In this document: piece by piece, positions 53,067-62,685 of the stretch
Numbering within the stretch: position 1 is the stretch's first letter
Layout: the number at the start of each line of letters is the position of its first letter
Assembly (NCBI RefSeq): GCF_036699995.1
Contig: NZ_CP144906.1
Location: 2,103,501 to 2,167,500 of the forward strand
Source of the DNA: Clostridium beijerinckii
GTDB taxonomy: Bacteria > Bacillota > Clostridia > Clostridiales > Clostridiaceae
Direction of reading: 5' to 3'
Length of the DNA stretch: 64,000 nucleotides
Made by a program: the position numbers and the translations under genes
Notes under the pieces: model-generated
The model's database searches: none
Told to the model about the DNA's origin: nothing
What the model saw: only the letters and a program-made list of their open reading frames with translations

Positions 53067-54566
53067 ATGAGTAGTTTATTTTATAAAGATATTTCAACAA
53101 ATGAATATGTGTCAGGATGTTTGTTATGTGATGAAGCACCTTGTCGCAAAGCTTGTCCCAACTCCCTTGAAGTGGATACTATTATTCGCTCTTTAAGGTT
53201 TGAAAATAAGGCTGGGGCAGTAAATAAACTGCCCAATCTACTTCCTTGTGACACATGTGAAGAAAAGCCATGTAAGGAGGCTTGCTTAAAAGGAAAAATT
53301 AATGAATCAGTACCAATTGACAAAGTTATGAAAGCAATATCAACTGAATCTAGAGTTAAAGAAAATGAAGTTGATTTAGTAATAGATTTCTGTGGTGTGA
53401 AGTGTGAAAATCCATTTTTCCTTTCATCATCAGTAGTTGGAAGTAATTACGAAATGGTAGCTAAAGCATTTGAAATGGGCTGGGCAGGGGTAGCATTTAA
53501 GACTATTGGTATGTTTGTACCCAAGGAGGTTTCACCAAGGTTTACTGCTTTAAGTAAAGAAAGTGTTCCATTTGTTGGTTTTAAAAATATAGAACAGATT
53601 TCAGATCACACGCTAGAAGAGAATATAGAATTCTTAAAAAGATTGAAAAAAGACTATCCAAGCAAAATTATTGTTGCATCAATTATGGGGCAAAATGAAG
53701 AAGAATGGACTAAATTGGCCAAGCTAATGACAGAGGCAGGAGCAGATATTATTGAATGTAATTTCTCATGTCCACATATGACAAGTAAAGGCGTAGGTTC
53801 AGATGTTGGACAAAATCCAGATTTGGTAGCACTATATACTAAAGCTACTAGAAAGGGAACAAATTTACCTATACTTGCGAAGATGACACCTAATATTGGA
53901 AATATGGAAATACCAGCAATGGCTGCAATGGAGGCAGGAGCAACAGGGATTGCAGCAATTAATACAATTAAGAGTATTATGAATTTAAACTTAGAAAACT
54001 TTGAATCAGAACCTAATGTTGAAGGTAAGACTAGCGTAGGAGGATACTCAGGAAAAGCAGTAAAACCAATTGCTTTACGATTTATTCATGATATGAAAGC
54101 TTGTGAAGAACTAAAAGATGCGCCAATAAGTGGGATGGGCGGCATTGAGACCTGGAAAGATGCAGCTGAATTTATGGCCTTAGGATGTGAAAATTTGCAA
54201 ATAACAACGTCTGTAATGCAATATGGCTATAGAATTATCGATGATTTAATTAATGGGATGAAATTGTACTTAAGTTCACAAGGTTATAAAAATATATCTG
54301 AAATTGTTGGTAGTGCTTTACCTAATATTGTGCCAACAGATAAACTTGATAGAGATAGCATTTGTTATCCAAGGTTTGATAGGCAAAAGTGCATAGGATG
54401 TGGAAGATGTTACTTATCATGTTATGATGGAGGGCACCAGGCAATTAAGATAGATGCAAATACAAGAATGCCAATCTTGTTAGTAGATAAATGTGTAGGC
54501 TGTCAATTATGCAGTACTGTATGTCCTGCAAGAGCAGTAGAACCAGGAAAGAGAGTGAAAAAATAA
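53067..54566 (+). CDS. preA: Dihydropyrimidine dehydrogenase with N-terminal Fe-S domain, no FAD domain
   Basis: 499 aa. Domain order: N-terminal GltD-like Fe-S region (about 1-95) with CLLCDEAPCRKACP and CDTCEEKPCKEAC; an FMN TIM barrel of the dihydroorotate/dihydropyrimidine dehydrogenase type (about 105-420) with catalytic C235 in NFSCPHM; and two C-terminal [4Fe-4S] motifs CIGCGRCYLSC and CVGCQLCSTVCP. It would reduce uracil or thymine to the dihydro form. In animals the FAD/NADPH domains sit between the first two parts, and in E. coli the N-terminal Fe-S part belongs to PreT. Here those domains are missing, so the electron donor may be ferredoxin or a separate flavoprotein. AGGAGG seven to eight bases before ATG 53067 decides the start. 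Confidence 0.9.
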   Translation: MSSLFYKDISTNEYVSGCLLCDEAPCRKACPNSLEVDTIIRSLRFENKAGAVNKLPNLLPCDTCEEKPCKEACLKGKINESVPIDKVMKAISTESRVKENEVDLVIDFCGVKCENPFFLSSSVVGSNYEMVAKAFEMGWAGVAFKTIGMFVPKEVSPRFTALSKESVPFVGFKNIEQISDHTLEENIEFLKRLKKDYPSKIIVASIMGQNEEEWTKLAKLMTEAGADIIECNFSCPHMTSKGVGSDVGQNPDLVALYTKATRKGTNLPILAKMTPNIGNMEIPAMAAMEAGATGIAAINTIKSIMNLNLENFESEPNVEGKTSVGGYSGKAVKPIALRFIHDMKACEELKDAPISGMGGIETWKDAAEFMALGCENLQITTSVMQYGYRIIDDLINGMKLYLSSQGYKNISEIVGSALPNIVPTDKLDRDSICYPRFDRQKCIGCGRCYLSCYDGGHQAIKIDANTRMPILLVDKCVGCQLCSTVCPARAVEPGKRVKK

Positions 54567-54598
54567 TTACTATACTAAATTTAAAGGGGGATATTCAT

Positions 54599-55819
54599 AT
54601 GTTAACTTGTAATAAAGAAAGGCTTCAAGATAAAATCACAACATTTAGTAAATTCGGAGATACAGGTAAAGGAGGAATCACAAGATTGTCTTTATCACCT
54701 GCTGCTTTAGAAGCAAGAGAGGAATTTTGCAAAAGATGCAAAGCACTTGGTATGGAGATAAAAACCGACGATATGGCGAACATATACGCAACCATTCCGG
54801 GAGAGGAAAAGTTACCTGCTATTATGATGGGATCTCATGCTGATTCAGTTAAACAAGGTGGTAATTATGATGGTATTTTGGGAGTTCTTACTGGATTAGA
54901 AGTTGCAGAAACTATAGTAACTGAAAAAATAGCTCATAAACATCCAATAACAGTTGTTATATGGACTAATGAAGAAGGGGCACGCTTTGAACCAGCAATG
55001 ATGTCATCAGGTGTTATTACAGGAAAATTTGATAAAGATGTTATGTTAGCATCCAAGGATGCTGAAGGAGTTACATTTAAGGAAGCATTAGAAGCCAGTG
55101 GATATATGGGAAAAATAGAAAATAGAATGAATCCAGAAAAATACAGGGCACTAGTTGAATTACATGTTGAACAAGGACCTGTTTTAGAAGATGAAAAAAT
55201 TGATATAGGAGTAGTTGAAGGTGTTTGCGGAATGATAAATTATGAATTTACATTTACAGGGCAAGCAGATCATGCTGGAACAACTCCAATGAAATATAGA
55301 AAAGATGCTCTATATGCGGCTGTAAAAACTATTCAATATCTTCATGATGAACTTGACAAGCTTGATAGTAAGCTTGTATATACAACAGGAAAGATTTCAG
55401 CTCATCCAAATATCCATACAGTTATTCCTGATTGTGTTAAATTTACTTTGGATGCAAGGCATCAAGATCCAGAAGTAATTAATCAGGTTCTTGAAATAAT
55501 TAAAGCTATTCCTAAAGTTGTTGAAAAATGTGAAACAAGTTATGAAAAAGCTTGGGCAAGAAATACAGTTCATTTTTATACTGAGTTTGTAGATTACGTT
55601 GAAAAAAATGCAAAAGAATTTGGATATTCAACAAAAAGAATGTATAGTGGTCCTGGACATGATGCACAATTTATTACAGATATCATTCCAACTACAATGA
55701 TCTTTGTTCCAAGTGAAAAGGGACACAGTCATTGCGAAAAAGAATTTACACCACTTGAAAACTGTTTAAAGGGTGCAAATGTTTTGTTGAAAACAATATT
55801 AGATATTGATAATAATTGA
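54599..55819 (+). CDS. N-carbamoyl-beta-alanine amidohydrolase (M20 family)
   Basis: 406 aa zinc or manganese amidase of the allantoate/ureidopropionase group. Metal site residues are in MGSHADSV, NYDGILGVLTG, TNEEGARF, LHVEQGPVLE and the C-terminal SGPGHDAQ; the dimer domain starts TFTGQADHAGTTPM. The frame opens at 54491, overlapping preA, but GGGGGAT before ATG 54599 decides the start. It releases beta-alanine, CO2 and ammonia, the third step of the pathway. Allantoate hydrolysis is the alternative; the neighbours argue against it. Confidence 0.88.
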   Translation: MLTCNKERLQDKITTFSKFGDTGKGGITRLSLSPAALEAREEFCKRCKALGMEIKTDDMANIYATIPGEEKLPAIMMGSHADSVKQGGNYDGILGVLTGLEVAETIVTEKIAHKHPITVVIWTNEEGARFEPAMMSSGVITGKFDKDVMLASKDAEGVTFKEALEASGYMGKIENRMNPEKYRALVELHVEQGPVLEDEKIDIGVVEGVCGMINYEFTFTGQADHAGTTPMKYRKDALYAAVKTIQYLHDELDKLDSKLVYTTGKISAHPNIHTVIPDCVKFTLDARHQDPEVINQVLEIIKAIPKVVEKCETSYEKAWARNTVHFYTEFVDYVEKNAKEFGYSTKRMYSGPGHDAQFITDIIPTTMIFVPSEKGHSHCEKEFTPLENCLKGANVLLKTILDIDNN

Positions 55820-55836
55820 TTTTTACAAAATTAATT

Positions 55837-55878
55837 AAAAACAATTTCATGACGGTTATGCCATGAAATTGTTTTTAT
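55837..55878 (+). terminator. Terminator of the pyrimidine cluster
   Basis: Stem AAACAATTTCATG / CATGAAATTGTTT followed by TTA-rich sequence; marks the end of the operon. Confidence 0.88.
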
Positions 55879-55929
55879 ATTTACAATTAAAAAATAGTAT
55901 AATTATACTATTTTTTACTGATATAACAT

Positions 55930-56364
55930 CTATATATGATTGTTTGTTCCAGGCTCTGAAATATTTTTAAGAGCAACTTCAGCATTATCTTGTAGATTTG
56001 GTTCTTGTGAAATATCACCAAGAGAAACGATACCGATAACACTGTTATTTTCTACAATAGGTAATCTTCTTATTTGATGTCTGCTCATTAGCCTTACTGC
56101 ATCATGAACATCCATATCAGGACTTCCTGTAACAGGATTTGAAGTCATATAATCACATATCTTTTGTTGATCTGCACTTGCACCTGATGCTACGCAATCC
56201 AAAGCAATATCTCTATCTGTAATCATTCCAACTAATTTGTTTGAGTTATCACAAACAGGTATTGCGCCCACGTCAAATTGTCTCATCATTTGAGCAGCTC
56301 TTTCAATAGAATCTTCTGAATTTAAACTCACTATATCTTTTGACATTACATCTTTTATTTGCAT
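55930..56364 (-). CDS. Two-CBS-domain protein
   Basis: 144 aa with a tandem CBS pair: MQIKDVMSKDIVSLNSEDSI (about 1-60) and ICDYMTSNPVTGSPDMD (about 68-125), each with the MITDRDIA/VSLGDIS strand-helix ending. Such modules bind adenine nucleotides. Similar stand-alone pairs occur in Bacillus and as Hrp1 in mycobacteria. GGAGGTGAT precedes ATG 56364; an ATG 15 bases upstream overlaps the ribosome site. Role unknown. Confidence 0.87.
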   Translation of the reverse strand: MQIKDVMSKDIVSLNSEDSIERAAQMMRQFDVGAIPVCDNSNKLVGMITDRDIALDCVASGASADQQKICDYMTSNPVTGSPDMDVHDAVRLMSRHQIRRLPIVENNSVIGIVSLGDISQEPNLQDNAEVALKNISEPGTNNHI

Positions 56365-56644
56365 AATGATCACCTCCAAAAATATATTTCCCTATGAATA
56401 TGTTTTTTATTATTAAAATTTCTTAGCTAATAAAAATTTAGAATGAATAGATTTATCGAAATACTTATGTTAATTCTTGAAATAAAAAATGCAGAAAAAG
56501 CATCTATTTTTTAAGAGAGGTGAAATATTATTAAATTTTAATTAATAGGATAAAGTTAACATTTAAAATGTTATAATATTGTAGAGTAATATTACTTAAT
56601 ACTTTCACGCTATAAAAAGTGAAAAAGAGAAGTAGGAGGATAAA

Positions 56645-57601
56645 ATGAATAATATTGTGTTTCTTAATGCAAGCAGAATAAACTTTGATGGACAACTTGA
56701 TTTTTCATCGCTAGATAATTTAGGTAAAGTGACTAAATATGAAGATAGCAGCAATGATGAAATCTTAGAACGGGTAATAGAACAAAATATTGTAATTACA
56801 AAGGAACTTACAATTAGCAAGGAGTTAATAGAAAAGTTTCCATCCAGTGTTAAATTAATTTGTGAGGCTGGTACTGGGTATAATAATATTGACATTATAG
56901 CAGCGAGAGAAAAAGGTATATCTGTATGCAATGTACCAGGATATAGCAGCGAAGCGGTTGCACAACTAGTAATCACATTTATTCTAAATTTAAGTTCATC
57001 ATTAGCGCAGCAGCAAAGAATGATTGAAAATAAAAATTACAGTAATTTTACTAAATATCTTCAGGTTCCTCATATAGAAATACAAAATAAAACACTTGGA
57101 GTTATAGGTGCTGGATCTATAGGAATACAAGTCATGAATGTAGCTAAAGCATTGGGAATGAAAATACTTGTATACAGTAGAAGCTATAAAGATTTAGGAG
57201 ATTCAAACATCAAATTTGTAAGCCTTGAAGAACTTCTAAAAGAAAGTGATTTTGTTACAATACATTGTCCACTTACTACAGAAACAAGGTATCTTATTGA
57301 CAAGTCCAGATTAGATTTTATGAAACCGTCATCATTTATTATAAATACATCTAGAGGCGCCATTATAAAGGAAACAGATTTAATTGAAGCTTTGAAAAAT
57401 AAAAAGATTGCAGGTGCTGCACTTGATGTTCAAGATCCAGAACCTCCAGAATTAAATAATCCACTTTTTAATATGGAAAATGTCATTCTTACTCCACATA
57501 TAGGTTGGAAATGTTTTGAGTCTAGACAAAGGCTTATAAATTTATTAGCAAATAATATAGAAGCTTTTATTAAGAAAGAACCTGTTAATATTATTGTTTA
57601 A
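56645..57601 (+). CDS. D-isomer 2-hydroxyacid dehydrogenase
   Basis: 318 aa NAD-dependent dehydrogenase. Rossmann motif VIGAGSIGIQV near residue 157; catalytic Arg in INTSRGAII, Glu in DVQDPEPPE and His in TPHIGW. Relatives act on glycerate, phosphoglycerate, lactate or hydroxypyruvate. AGGAGG precedes the ATG. It is a single gene that ends at a convergent terminator. Substrate not determined. Confidence 0.87.
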   Translation: MNNIVFLNASRINFDGQLDFSSLDNLGKVTKYEDSSNDEILERVIEQNIVITKELTISKELIEKFPSSVKLICEAGTGYNNIDIIAAREKGISVCNVPGYSSEAVAQLVITFILNLSSSLAQQQRMIENKNYSNFTKYLQVPHIEIQNKTLGVIGAGSIGIQVMNVAKALGMKILVYSRSYKDLGDSNIKFVSLEELLKESDFVTIHCPLTTETRYLIDKSRLDFMKPSSFIINTSRGAIIKETDLIEALKNKKIAGAALDVQDPEPPELNNPLFNMENVILTPHIGWKCFESRQRLINLLANNIEAFIKKEPVNIIV

Positions 57602-57680
57602 GATTAAGTATCAAGCAATAACAAGCAATAAGGATATTTTTGAATTTACAATAGATTCACTAGGTTTTATATGACAAAAA

Positions 57681-57722
57681 CTATATCCCAGCAATTAGTT
57701 AATAATAATTGTTGGGATATAT
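57681..57722. terminator. Convergent terminator, dehydrogenase / MBL hydrolase
   Basis: Stem TATATCCCAGCAATTA / TAATTGTTGGGATATA, a single mismatch-free pairing with a short loop. Confidence 0.85.
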
Positions 57723-57766
57723 ACTAGTTGTTTATTGCTACTTAGAAAATTAGTGAGGTTATTTGC

Positions 57767-58591
57767 TCATCTATTTGCTTTACATATTTTAACCATCTCA
57801 CCATGATCTCCAATCCAACATTTAATTTCAGGATATTTTGCATTAAGATAATCATAGAACAATATAGGATTTTCGCTATTATCATCAAACATTTCATAGT
57901 GCCCTGGAACGACCAAATTCGGTTTAATAGTTCCAGCCAAATCAACGGCTTCTTGGTAAGTTATATTTCCTATTATATTTTCCGTATATCTTTTAGCATC
58001 TCGTCCATTGATAGGAAGAAATATAATGTCAAAGTTATCCCACTGCTTTAATTTTGAGAAGATACCATCATACATACATGTATCACCAGAATGGTATACA
58101 GTACATCCATTTCCCTCAATTATATAACCTAAGTATGGATAATGCCCGGAGGAATCTTGATCTAAAAACTCATGAGCTGAAGGAATTGCAGATATCTTTA
58201 AGTCTTTTTCTGAAATTGATAATCCATCATCCAGACCTATAAATCTATTTTTAGGTATTTTTAAGTCATCTGAAAGTTTATTGATATGAAGCTTTGGCAC
58301 TACAAACTTTGCGTTGGGTGAACTAATAGATAATTGGTGCCATACATCTCGATCAATATGGTCAGGATGATCATGAGTGCCAATTATAAAATCTGCATTT
58401 ACAATTTCCGCTGGTTTTAATAGTGGAGGAATCTTTCTGTTAGGCCAATCCGATAGAAATACGTCTAAATAGATAGTGGTTTCAGCCATCTTAATAACGT
58501 ATCCCAGCTGTCCAAGCCACCAGAACGCAGCATCTCCCTTTTCTAAAATACAGTCATCAATATCTTTTATCAATTCAATTCCAGTTTTCAT
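57767..58591 (-). CDS. MBL-fold metallo-hydrolase, UlaG-like
   Basis: 274 aa. Zinc motif GTHDHPDHID, the later His in YHSGDTCMY and PGHYEMF. The layout and the start FWWLGQLGYVIKM fit the UlaG/YtkL-type branch of metallo-beta-lactamase hydrolases (UlaG opens L-ascorbate-6-phosphate lactone). No ascorbate genes are near, so the substrate is open. AAAGGA before ATG 58591 (MKTGIELIKD) decides the start over an upstream frame extension. Confidence 0.82.
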   Translation of the reverse strand: MKTGIELIKDIDDCILEKGDAAFWWLGQLGYVIKMAETTIYLDVFLSDWPNRKIPPLLKPAEIVNADFIIGTHDHPDHIDRDVWHQLSISSPNAKFVVPKLHINKLSDDLKIPKNRFIGLDDGLSISEKDLKISAIPSAHEFLDQDSSGHYPYLGYIIEGNGCTVYHSGDTCMYDGIFSKLKQWDNFDIIFLPINGRDAKRYTENIIGNITYQEAVDLAGTIKPNLVVPGHYEMFDDNSENPILFYDYLNAKYPEIKCWIGDHGEMVKICKANR

Positions 58592-58745
58592 AATAACACC
58601 ATCCTTTTCGAAATAATTATATATTACCACAAATGGTTCATATTGTAATTATTTTTTTGAATAGTAAGAATTTGAGAATAGAAAAAATATGTTATAATTA
58701 GAGAAATAGTTTTGAGAAAATAAGATAATGATAGGATGAACGAAA

Positions 58746-59309
58746 ATGAATCTAAAAGAACTAAATAATGAAGATATTGAAATTATCTATAATGAACATA
58801 TGATAAAAGATTTTCCGTATGGGGAATTAAAGCCTCTTGATGTAATACAGAAACTTAATAAAAGAAAAAATTACATATGTATAGGCTTGTATAATAATAA
58901 TGAACTTCTAGCATACGCACTTTTAGCTTCATCAAAATCATATTTGTTAATTGATTACTATGCGGTATGTAAAGAACATAGAGATGAAGGAATTGGAAGT
59001 GAATTTTTAAGTATACTACAGGAGCATTTTAGAAATTATGATGGAATTATAGTAGAAGTAGAGAGAGTAGAATGCGGACCTAATGAAAGCGAGAAAGTGA
59101 TTAGGAAAAGAAGAATTGACTTTTATAAAAGAAACGGGATGAGAATGACAGATATTTATTGTAAATTATTTGATATAGATTATTGCATTATGTGTTTATG
59201 TAATGTAGATCTTGAAGATCTGGCAATTTATGCAGGATTAAAGGATATATACAAAGAAATAATTCCAGGAAGCTTATATTCAAAATATGTTGAATTAAGT
59301 TATGTATAG
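58746..59309 (+). CDS. GNAT-family N-acetyltransferase
   Basis: 187 aa. Acetyl-CoA site CKEHRDEGIGSEFLSIL (about 77-93) fits the R/Q-x-x-G-x-G/A motif, with the beta-bulge strand LLIDYYAV before it. The last 45 residues form an extra C-terminal part. AGGATG precedes the ATG. The substrate is unknown. Confidence 0.82.
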   Translation: MNLKELNNEDIEIIYNEHMIKDFPYGELKPLDVIQKLNKRKNYICIGLYNNNELLAYALLASSKSYLLIDYYAVCKEHRDEGIGSEFLSILQEHFRNYDGIIVEVERVECGPNESEKVIRKRRIDFYKRNGMRMTDIYCKLFDIDYCIMCLCNVDLEDLAIYAGLKDIYKEIIPGSLYSKYVELSYV

Positions 59310-59474
59310 TTTAAATTCTTAAAATGTAAAAGTTCTATTTTTACTACATTGAGATAAGAGCAAAGGCTTATTGAAAAATGTAATTTTAAAATATATAATA
59401 ATATTATTAAACAGCTACCTAAACCAAAGCTGTAAAAAAAATAAAGATAAATTAATTCTTTCATAATGGCTATG

Positions 59475-59522
59475 AAGTCTAATTTTTATACTGAAAAAGT
59501 ATATAAATTAGACTTTTTTTAT
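59475..59522 (+). terminator. Terminator after the acetyltransferase gene
   Basis: Stem AAGTCTAATTTTTATAC / GTATATAAATTAGACTT with seven T. Confidence 0.9.
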
Positions 59523-59616
59523 TTCTGTTAATTAAAAAGATTAAATGCTTTTGTAACTAAAATAAAATTTATTATAAAAGAATTTACAGAAATTAAGTAT
59601 AAACATGGAGGTATTT

Positions 59617-60264
59617 ATGGTTAATGAAATTGCAGTTTGTGTAAATGATTTTGGAGAGGTTACTGAATATGAGAAAACCAAATTTATTAAGGTTTTTACA
59701 AAGCAGAGAAATGAATGGAGAGTGGTTAAAGAATTAGTATTTGAATTCTGTTATACAAAGGATAGTAAAGAAAGTTACTTAGAAGTTTTAAATATTGTGC
59801 AAGAGCTAGGAAAATGCAAAGTTTTTGTTGCTAAGAATTTTTCGGATTTAGTTCATACTACATTGGATAAAATGGGATTGAGTTTGTGGAATATGGATGG
59901 AAATCCATTATGTTTTTTGGATTATATATTAGAACAAGAAAAAGAGGAAGAGAAAGTAAGTAAATTTATAAATCATTCAGATATAAGTAATGATGGGCAA
60001 TTTATTATCTCATTAGGTAATGGAGAATGTGGGCGTTATATATTAAATCTTAAGAATTTGCAGAAGGATAATATAGGTATTACGTCTAAGCAAGCTTTGA
60101 GGCCATTTCTAAATAGAAAAATTTTTAATGAGTTAATAATAGCCTGCAGCCATATTCCAAATTGGTTAGAAGAAGATTTAACAAAATTGCATCTTAATTT
60201 TCAGTTTTCAAAGATTGGAGAAAGTGATTATATTGTGGTAATAAATAATTATGATGAATATTAG
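59617..60264 (+). CDS. anfO: AnfO-like protein (Fe-only nitrogenase accessory family)
   Basis: 215 aa. The start VNEIAVCVNDFGEVTEYEKT, the EWRVVKE block, KCKVFVAKNFSDL and LWNMDGNPLCFLDYI follow the pattern of AnfO, encoded with Fe-only nitrogenase anfHDGK. Family function is unknown; it may help cofactor supply or protection. GGAGG before ATG 59617 is preferred to the ATG at 59605. No nitrogenase structural gene is in the window, so this is either an orphan or the edge of a larger cluster to the right. Confidence 0.65.
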   Translation: MVNEIAVCVNDFGEVTEYEKTKFIKVFTKQRNEWRVVKELVFEFCYTKDSKESYLEVLNIVQELGKCKVFVAKNFSDLVHTTLDKMGLSLWNMDGNPLCFLDYILEQEKEEEKVSKFINHSDISNDGQFIISLGNGECGRYILNLKNLQKDNIGITSKQALRPFLNRKIFNELIIACSHIPNWLEEDLTKLHLNFQFSKIGESDYIVVINNYDEY

Positions 60265-60307
60265 GATTTAGATTCTGGATTCAGTATTAAATGCAGGGAG
60301 GGAAAAA

Positions 60308-60757
60308 TTGGTGGATATTGAAGTGCGTAATAATAGAAAAATAAATGTAAGTTCTTTTTCAAAAATTATTTCTGAACATTTAAATATTGATAGTAACATT
60401 ATAAGAAATTATATATTTGCTAATATAAGTATAAGTCTAACAAGAAGCAAAGAAATGAAAAAAGATATTGATAAAATATATTATGAAGATAGACTGAAAT
60501 ATTATAATGCGGCTATAAATGACACTTGTATAAACTATACTACTATAAAGCAAGCAAATATTGAACAAGAAATATATTCACGTAGGATTGTTGGGGTACT
60601 TATAGAAGGGGAAACGGATAGTACATTAAGAAGCAAGATTATTAAAGTTCTTAGAAAGTATTATCCAATTATATCTCATATTTCGCTGAATGCTATGCAT
60701 TTCAGTGAAATATCTTTTCTTTATTTAAAGTTTGGAATAATATATATCTATATGTGA
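60308..60757 (+). CDS. Hypothetical protein, about 149 aa
   Basis: Not recognised. GGGAGGG is followed by TTG 60308 and GTG 60311, either of which can start it. Charged, helix-rich, no membrane segment. It follows the anfO-like gene by 43 bases and probably shares its transcript. It ends about 20 bases before the insertion sequence, in a hairpin GGAATAAT / ATTATTCC, so its native 3' end may have been changed by the insertion. Confidence 0.5.
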   Translation: MVDIEVRNNRKINVSSFSKIISEHLNIDSNIIRNYIFANISISLTRSKEMKKDIDKIYYEDRLKYYNAAINDTCINYTTIKQANIEQEIYSRRIVGVLIEGETDSTLRSKIIKVLRKYYPIISHISLNAMHFSEISFLYLKFGIIYIYM

Positions 60758-60776
60758 ATTATTCCATAGTAAATTT

Positions 60777-62591
60777 CTAAACTATCCCTAATGGAATCAT
60801 TATTAAATTTTTTGAAATATATACTTGTTAAATAGCATGTCCAACAAAAATACTTTCATCCAAACCTAAATAATTCAATATCTGCCGTTGATTATCTTTT
60901 AGTGGTTTTTGAAACTTTCTTATACAATTGTTATTAACTTTAATTACTTGTATAGGCACATACTCAAAGATACCCATTATAGCTTTTAAACTCGGCTTGG
61001 ACATTTTTATTTTTCCAGGTCCAAGTATAATCGTATTATCTTTCTTCATCTCACGTCTGACTACATGTTCCATTACTGATAAAATCATTAAACCAATAAG
61101 TATCATGTATGTTAAGGCTTCAACTCTTTTGGGAGTTTTTACAAAAAGGTCATCTATAAACTCTGGTGCTTTTAGCTGCTGAAACTTTTTCTCTACGCTG
61201 CTTTGAGTTTTGTATTCTTTCAGCATTTCTTCACATGAAATATCAGAATCATTACTTGCTAAGATGAAAGTACACTCTCTTTCAATTGCTGCTTCAATTT
61301 TTGAATCTTCACGGTTAATTTCTAAATTAATAGTATATTCATATTCCTTTTGTGAATCCTTATTATCAGCTTTTTTACGCTTACGTTTTTCATTCATTTC
61401 AATATTCAAATTAACAGAATGGTATTTTAATTTTTTCCCTTTAGTCTTTAAAAACTCTTCTATTTCTTTTTGTGAATCTGCTTCGCACGCGAAGCTACGC
61501 TTGGAAAATACTTTGATTTTTTTCTCTAATTCGGCATATTCTTTTTCTGCATGCCTAGAAATAGTTTTCCTTTTGGTTTCTTCAAGAGTGAAGGAATAAC
61601 AGACTGCCAGTTTAACTGGAATCCCCTTATATTCTGATTTATAATCTAATACTTGATATTTAACTTTTTTACCTTGGGCATTTTCAAAAATAACATCTTT
61701 TGTTAACTGTCTTTCACTAAAAAATTTACCAATATAGATTTTAGACATATTTGTTGTTTCAGGAGCTCTTGTTATAAATTTTATATCTCTACCATTTGCT
61801 TTATTAATATTTTCTTCTGTAAAAAATGCACTATCTGCAACATAGTAGAATGAATCTTTACTAGTTTTGGATTTTTTTAAAATTTCATCAACATCATCTA
61901 TAGCGTCATTATTATAAGTTTTATCATCTGTATTACCCGAAAGAACTTTTGCGTCTACAACTATACCGTTAGCTGTTCCAATTCCAATTTTTATTTGTTT
62001 CTTATCATTTCTTTTATCTTTACTATATCCATAATCAATTGATATTTCATCTATTTTACCTTCTTCTGTTTCATACTGGCCCCACATTACCTTTGAGGTA
62101 GTATCGTAATTAATATTCTTTATACTCAATCCATACGTAGCGAAAGCAGTCATACTTATTTCAGAAAAAATTTTTCTTGGACCAGCTTCATGAAAATTAT
62201 CAAGAAAACAGCCAAATCTATCATCTGTAAGATTATGAGGCTTCGCATCGCTGTTAAATGTCCCTTCAATATCAATATGTTCAAAATACTCATCCATAAG
62301 ATATAATGGTCGTCTTGAATGACAAAGATTTGCTAAAATCATTTGAGCCATTATCCCATAAGCTATATCAGGCTTTCTCCCATTTTGTTTAGTCAAATAT
62401 TGATCAAAGATGTTGATAACTCCTAGTTTCTTACACATACCTGCTACAAGCGTCGCTTTTCCATGGCTATATGCTTCCATTTCAATATTTTCCAATAACA
62501 ACTCTTTATCCATTCCAATCCCCCCATTAAATATTATTTGCATACCGTAATCATAATAATTTTTAGTCAAATAATATAGTGAATAGTTGAG
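60777..62591 (-). mobile_element. Insertion sequence, IS1634-type
   Basis: An intact transposase gene is enclosed by weak inverted ends: CTAAACTATCCCTA at 60777-60790 and, inverted, CTCAACTATTCACTA at 62577-62591. No target duplication was seen, so the borders are approximate. Confidence 0.55.
60828..62513 (-). CDS. IS1634-family DDE transposase
   Basis: 561 aa. The first Asp lies in NINYDTTSKVMWG, the second in YYVADSAFF, and the Glu lies in QSSVEKKFQQLK. The long beta-rich insertion between D2 and E, and the length, fit IS1634. Frame intact. The frame extends 57 bases further, but GGGGGGATTGGA before ATG 62513 (MDKELLLENI) decides the start. Confidence 0.88.
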   Translation of the reverse strand: MDKELLLENIEMEAYSHGKATLVAGMCKKLGVINIFDQYLTKQNGRKPDIAYGIMAQMILANLCHSRRPLYLMDEYFEHIDIEGTFNSDAKPHNLTDDRFGCFLDNFHEAGPRKIFSEISMTAFATYGLSIKNINYDTTSKVMWGQYETEEGKIDEISIDYGYSKDKRNDKKQIKIGIGTANGIVVDAKVLSGNTDDKTYNNDAIDDVDEILKKSKTSKDSFYYVADSAFFTEENINKANGRDIKFITRAPETTNMSKIYIGKFFSERQLTKDVIFENAQGKKVKYQVLDYKSEYKGIPVKLAVCYSFTLEETKRKTISRHAEKEYAELEKKIKVFSKRSFACEADSQKEIEEFLKTKGKKLKYHSVNLNIEMNEKRKRKKADNKDSQKEYEYTINLEINREDSKIEAAIERECTFILASNDSDISCEEMLKEYKTQSSVEKKFQQLKAPEFIDDLFVKTPKRVEALTYMILIGLMILSVMEHVVRREMKKDNTIILGPGKIKMSKPSLKAIMGIFEYVPIQVIKVNNNCIRKFQKPLKDNQRQILNYLGLDESIFVGHAI

Positions 62592-62685
62592 GTTAAATAG
62601 GAAAAATTAGTTAGGCGGAATATGAGTTATATATAATGCCGTAAAGAAGCATGATAAGAAAATATTGAAAAATAGGTACATGAAA

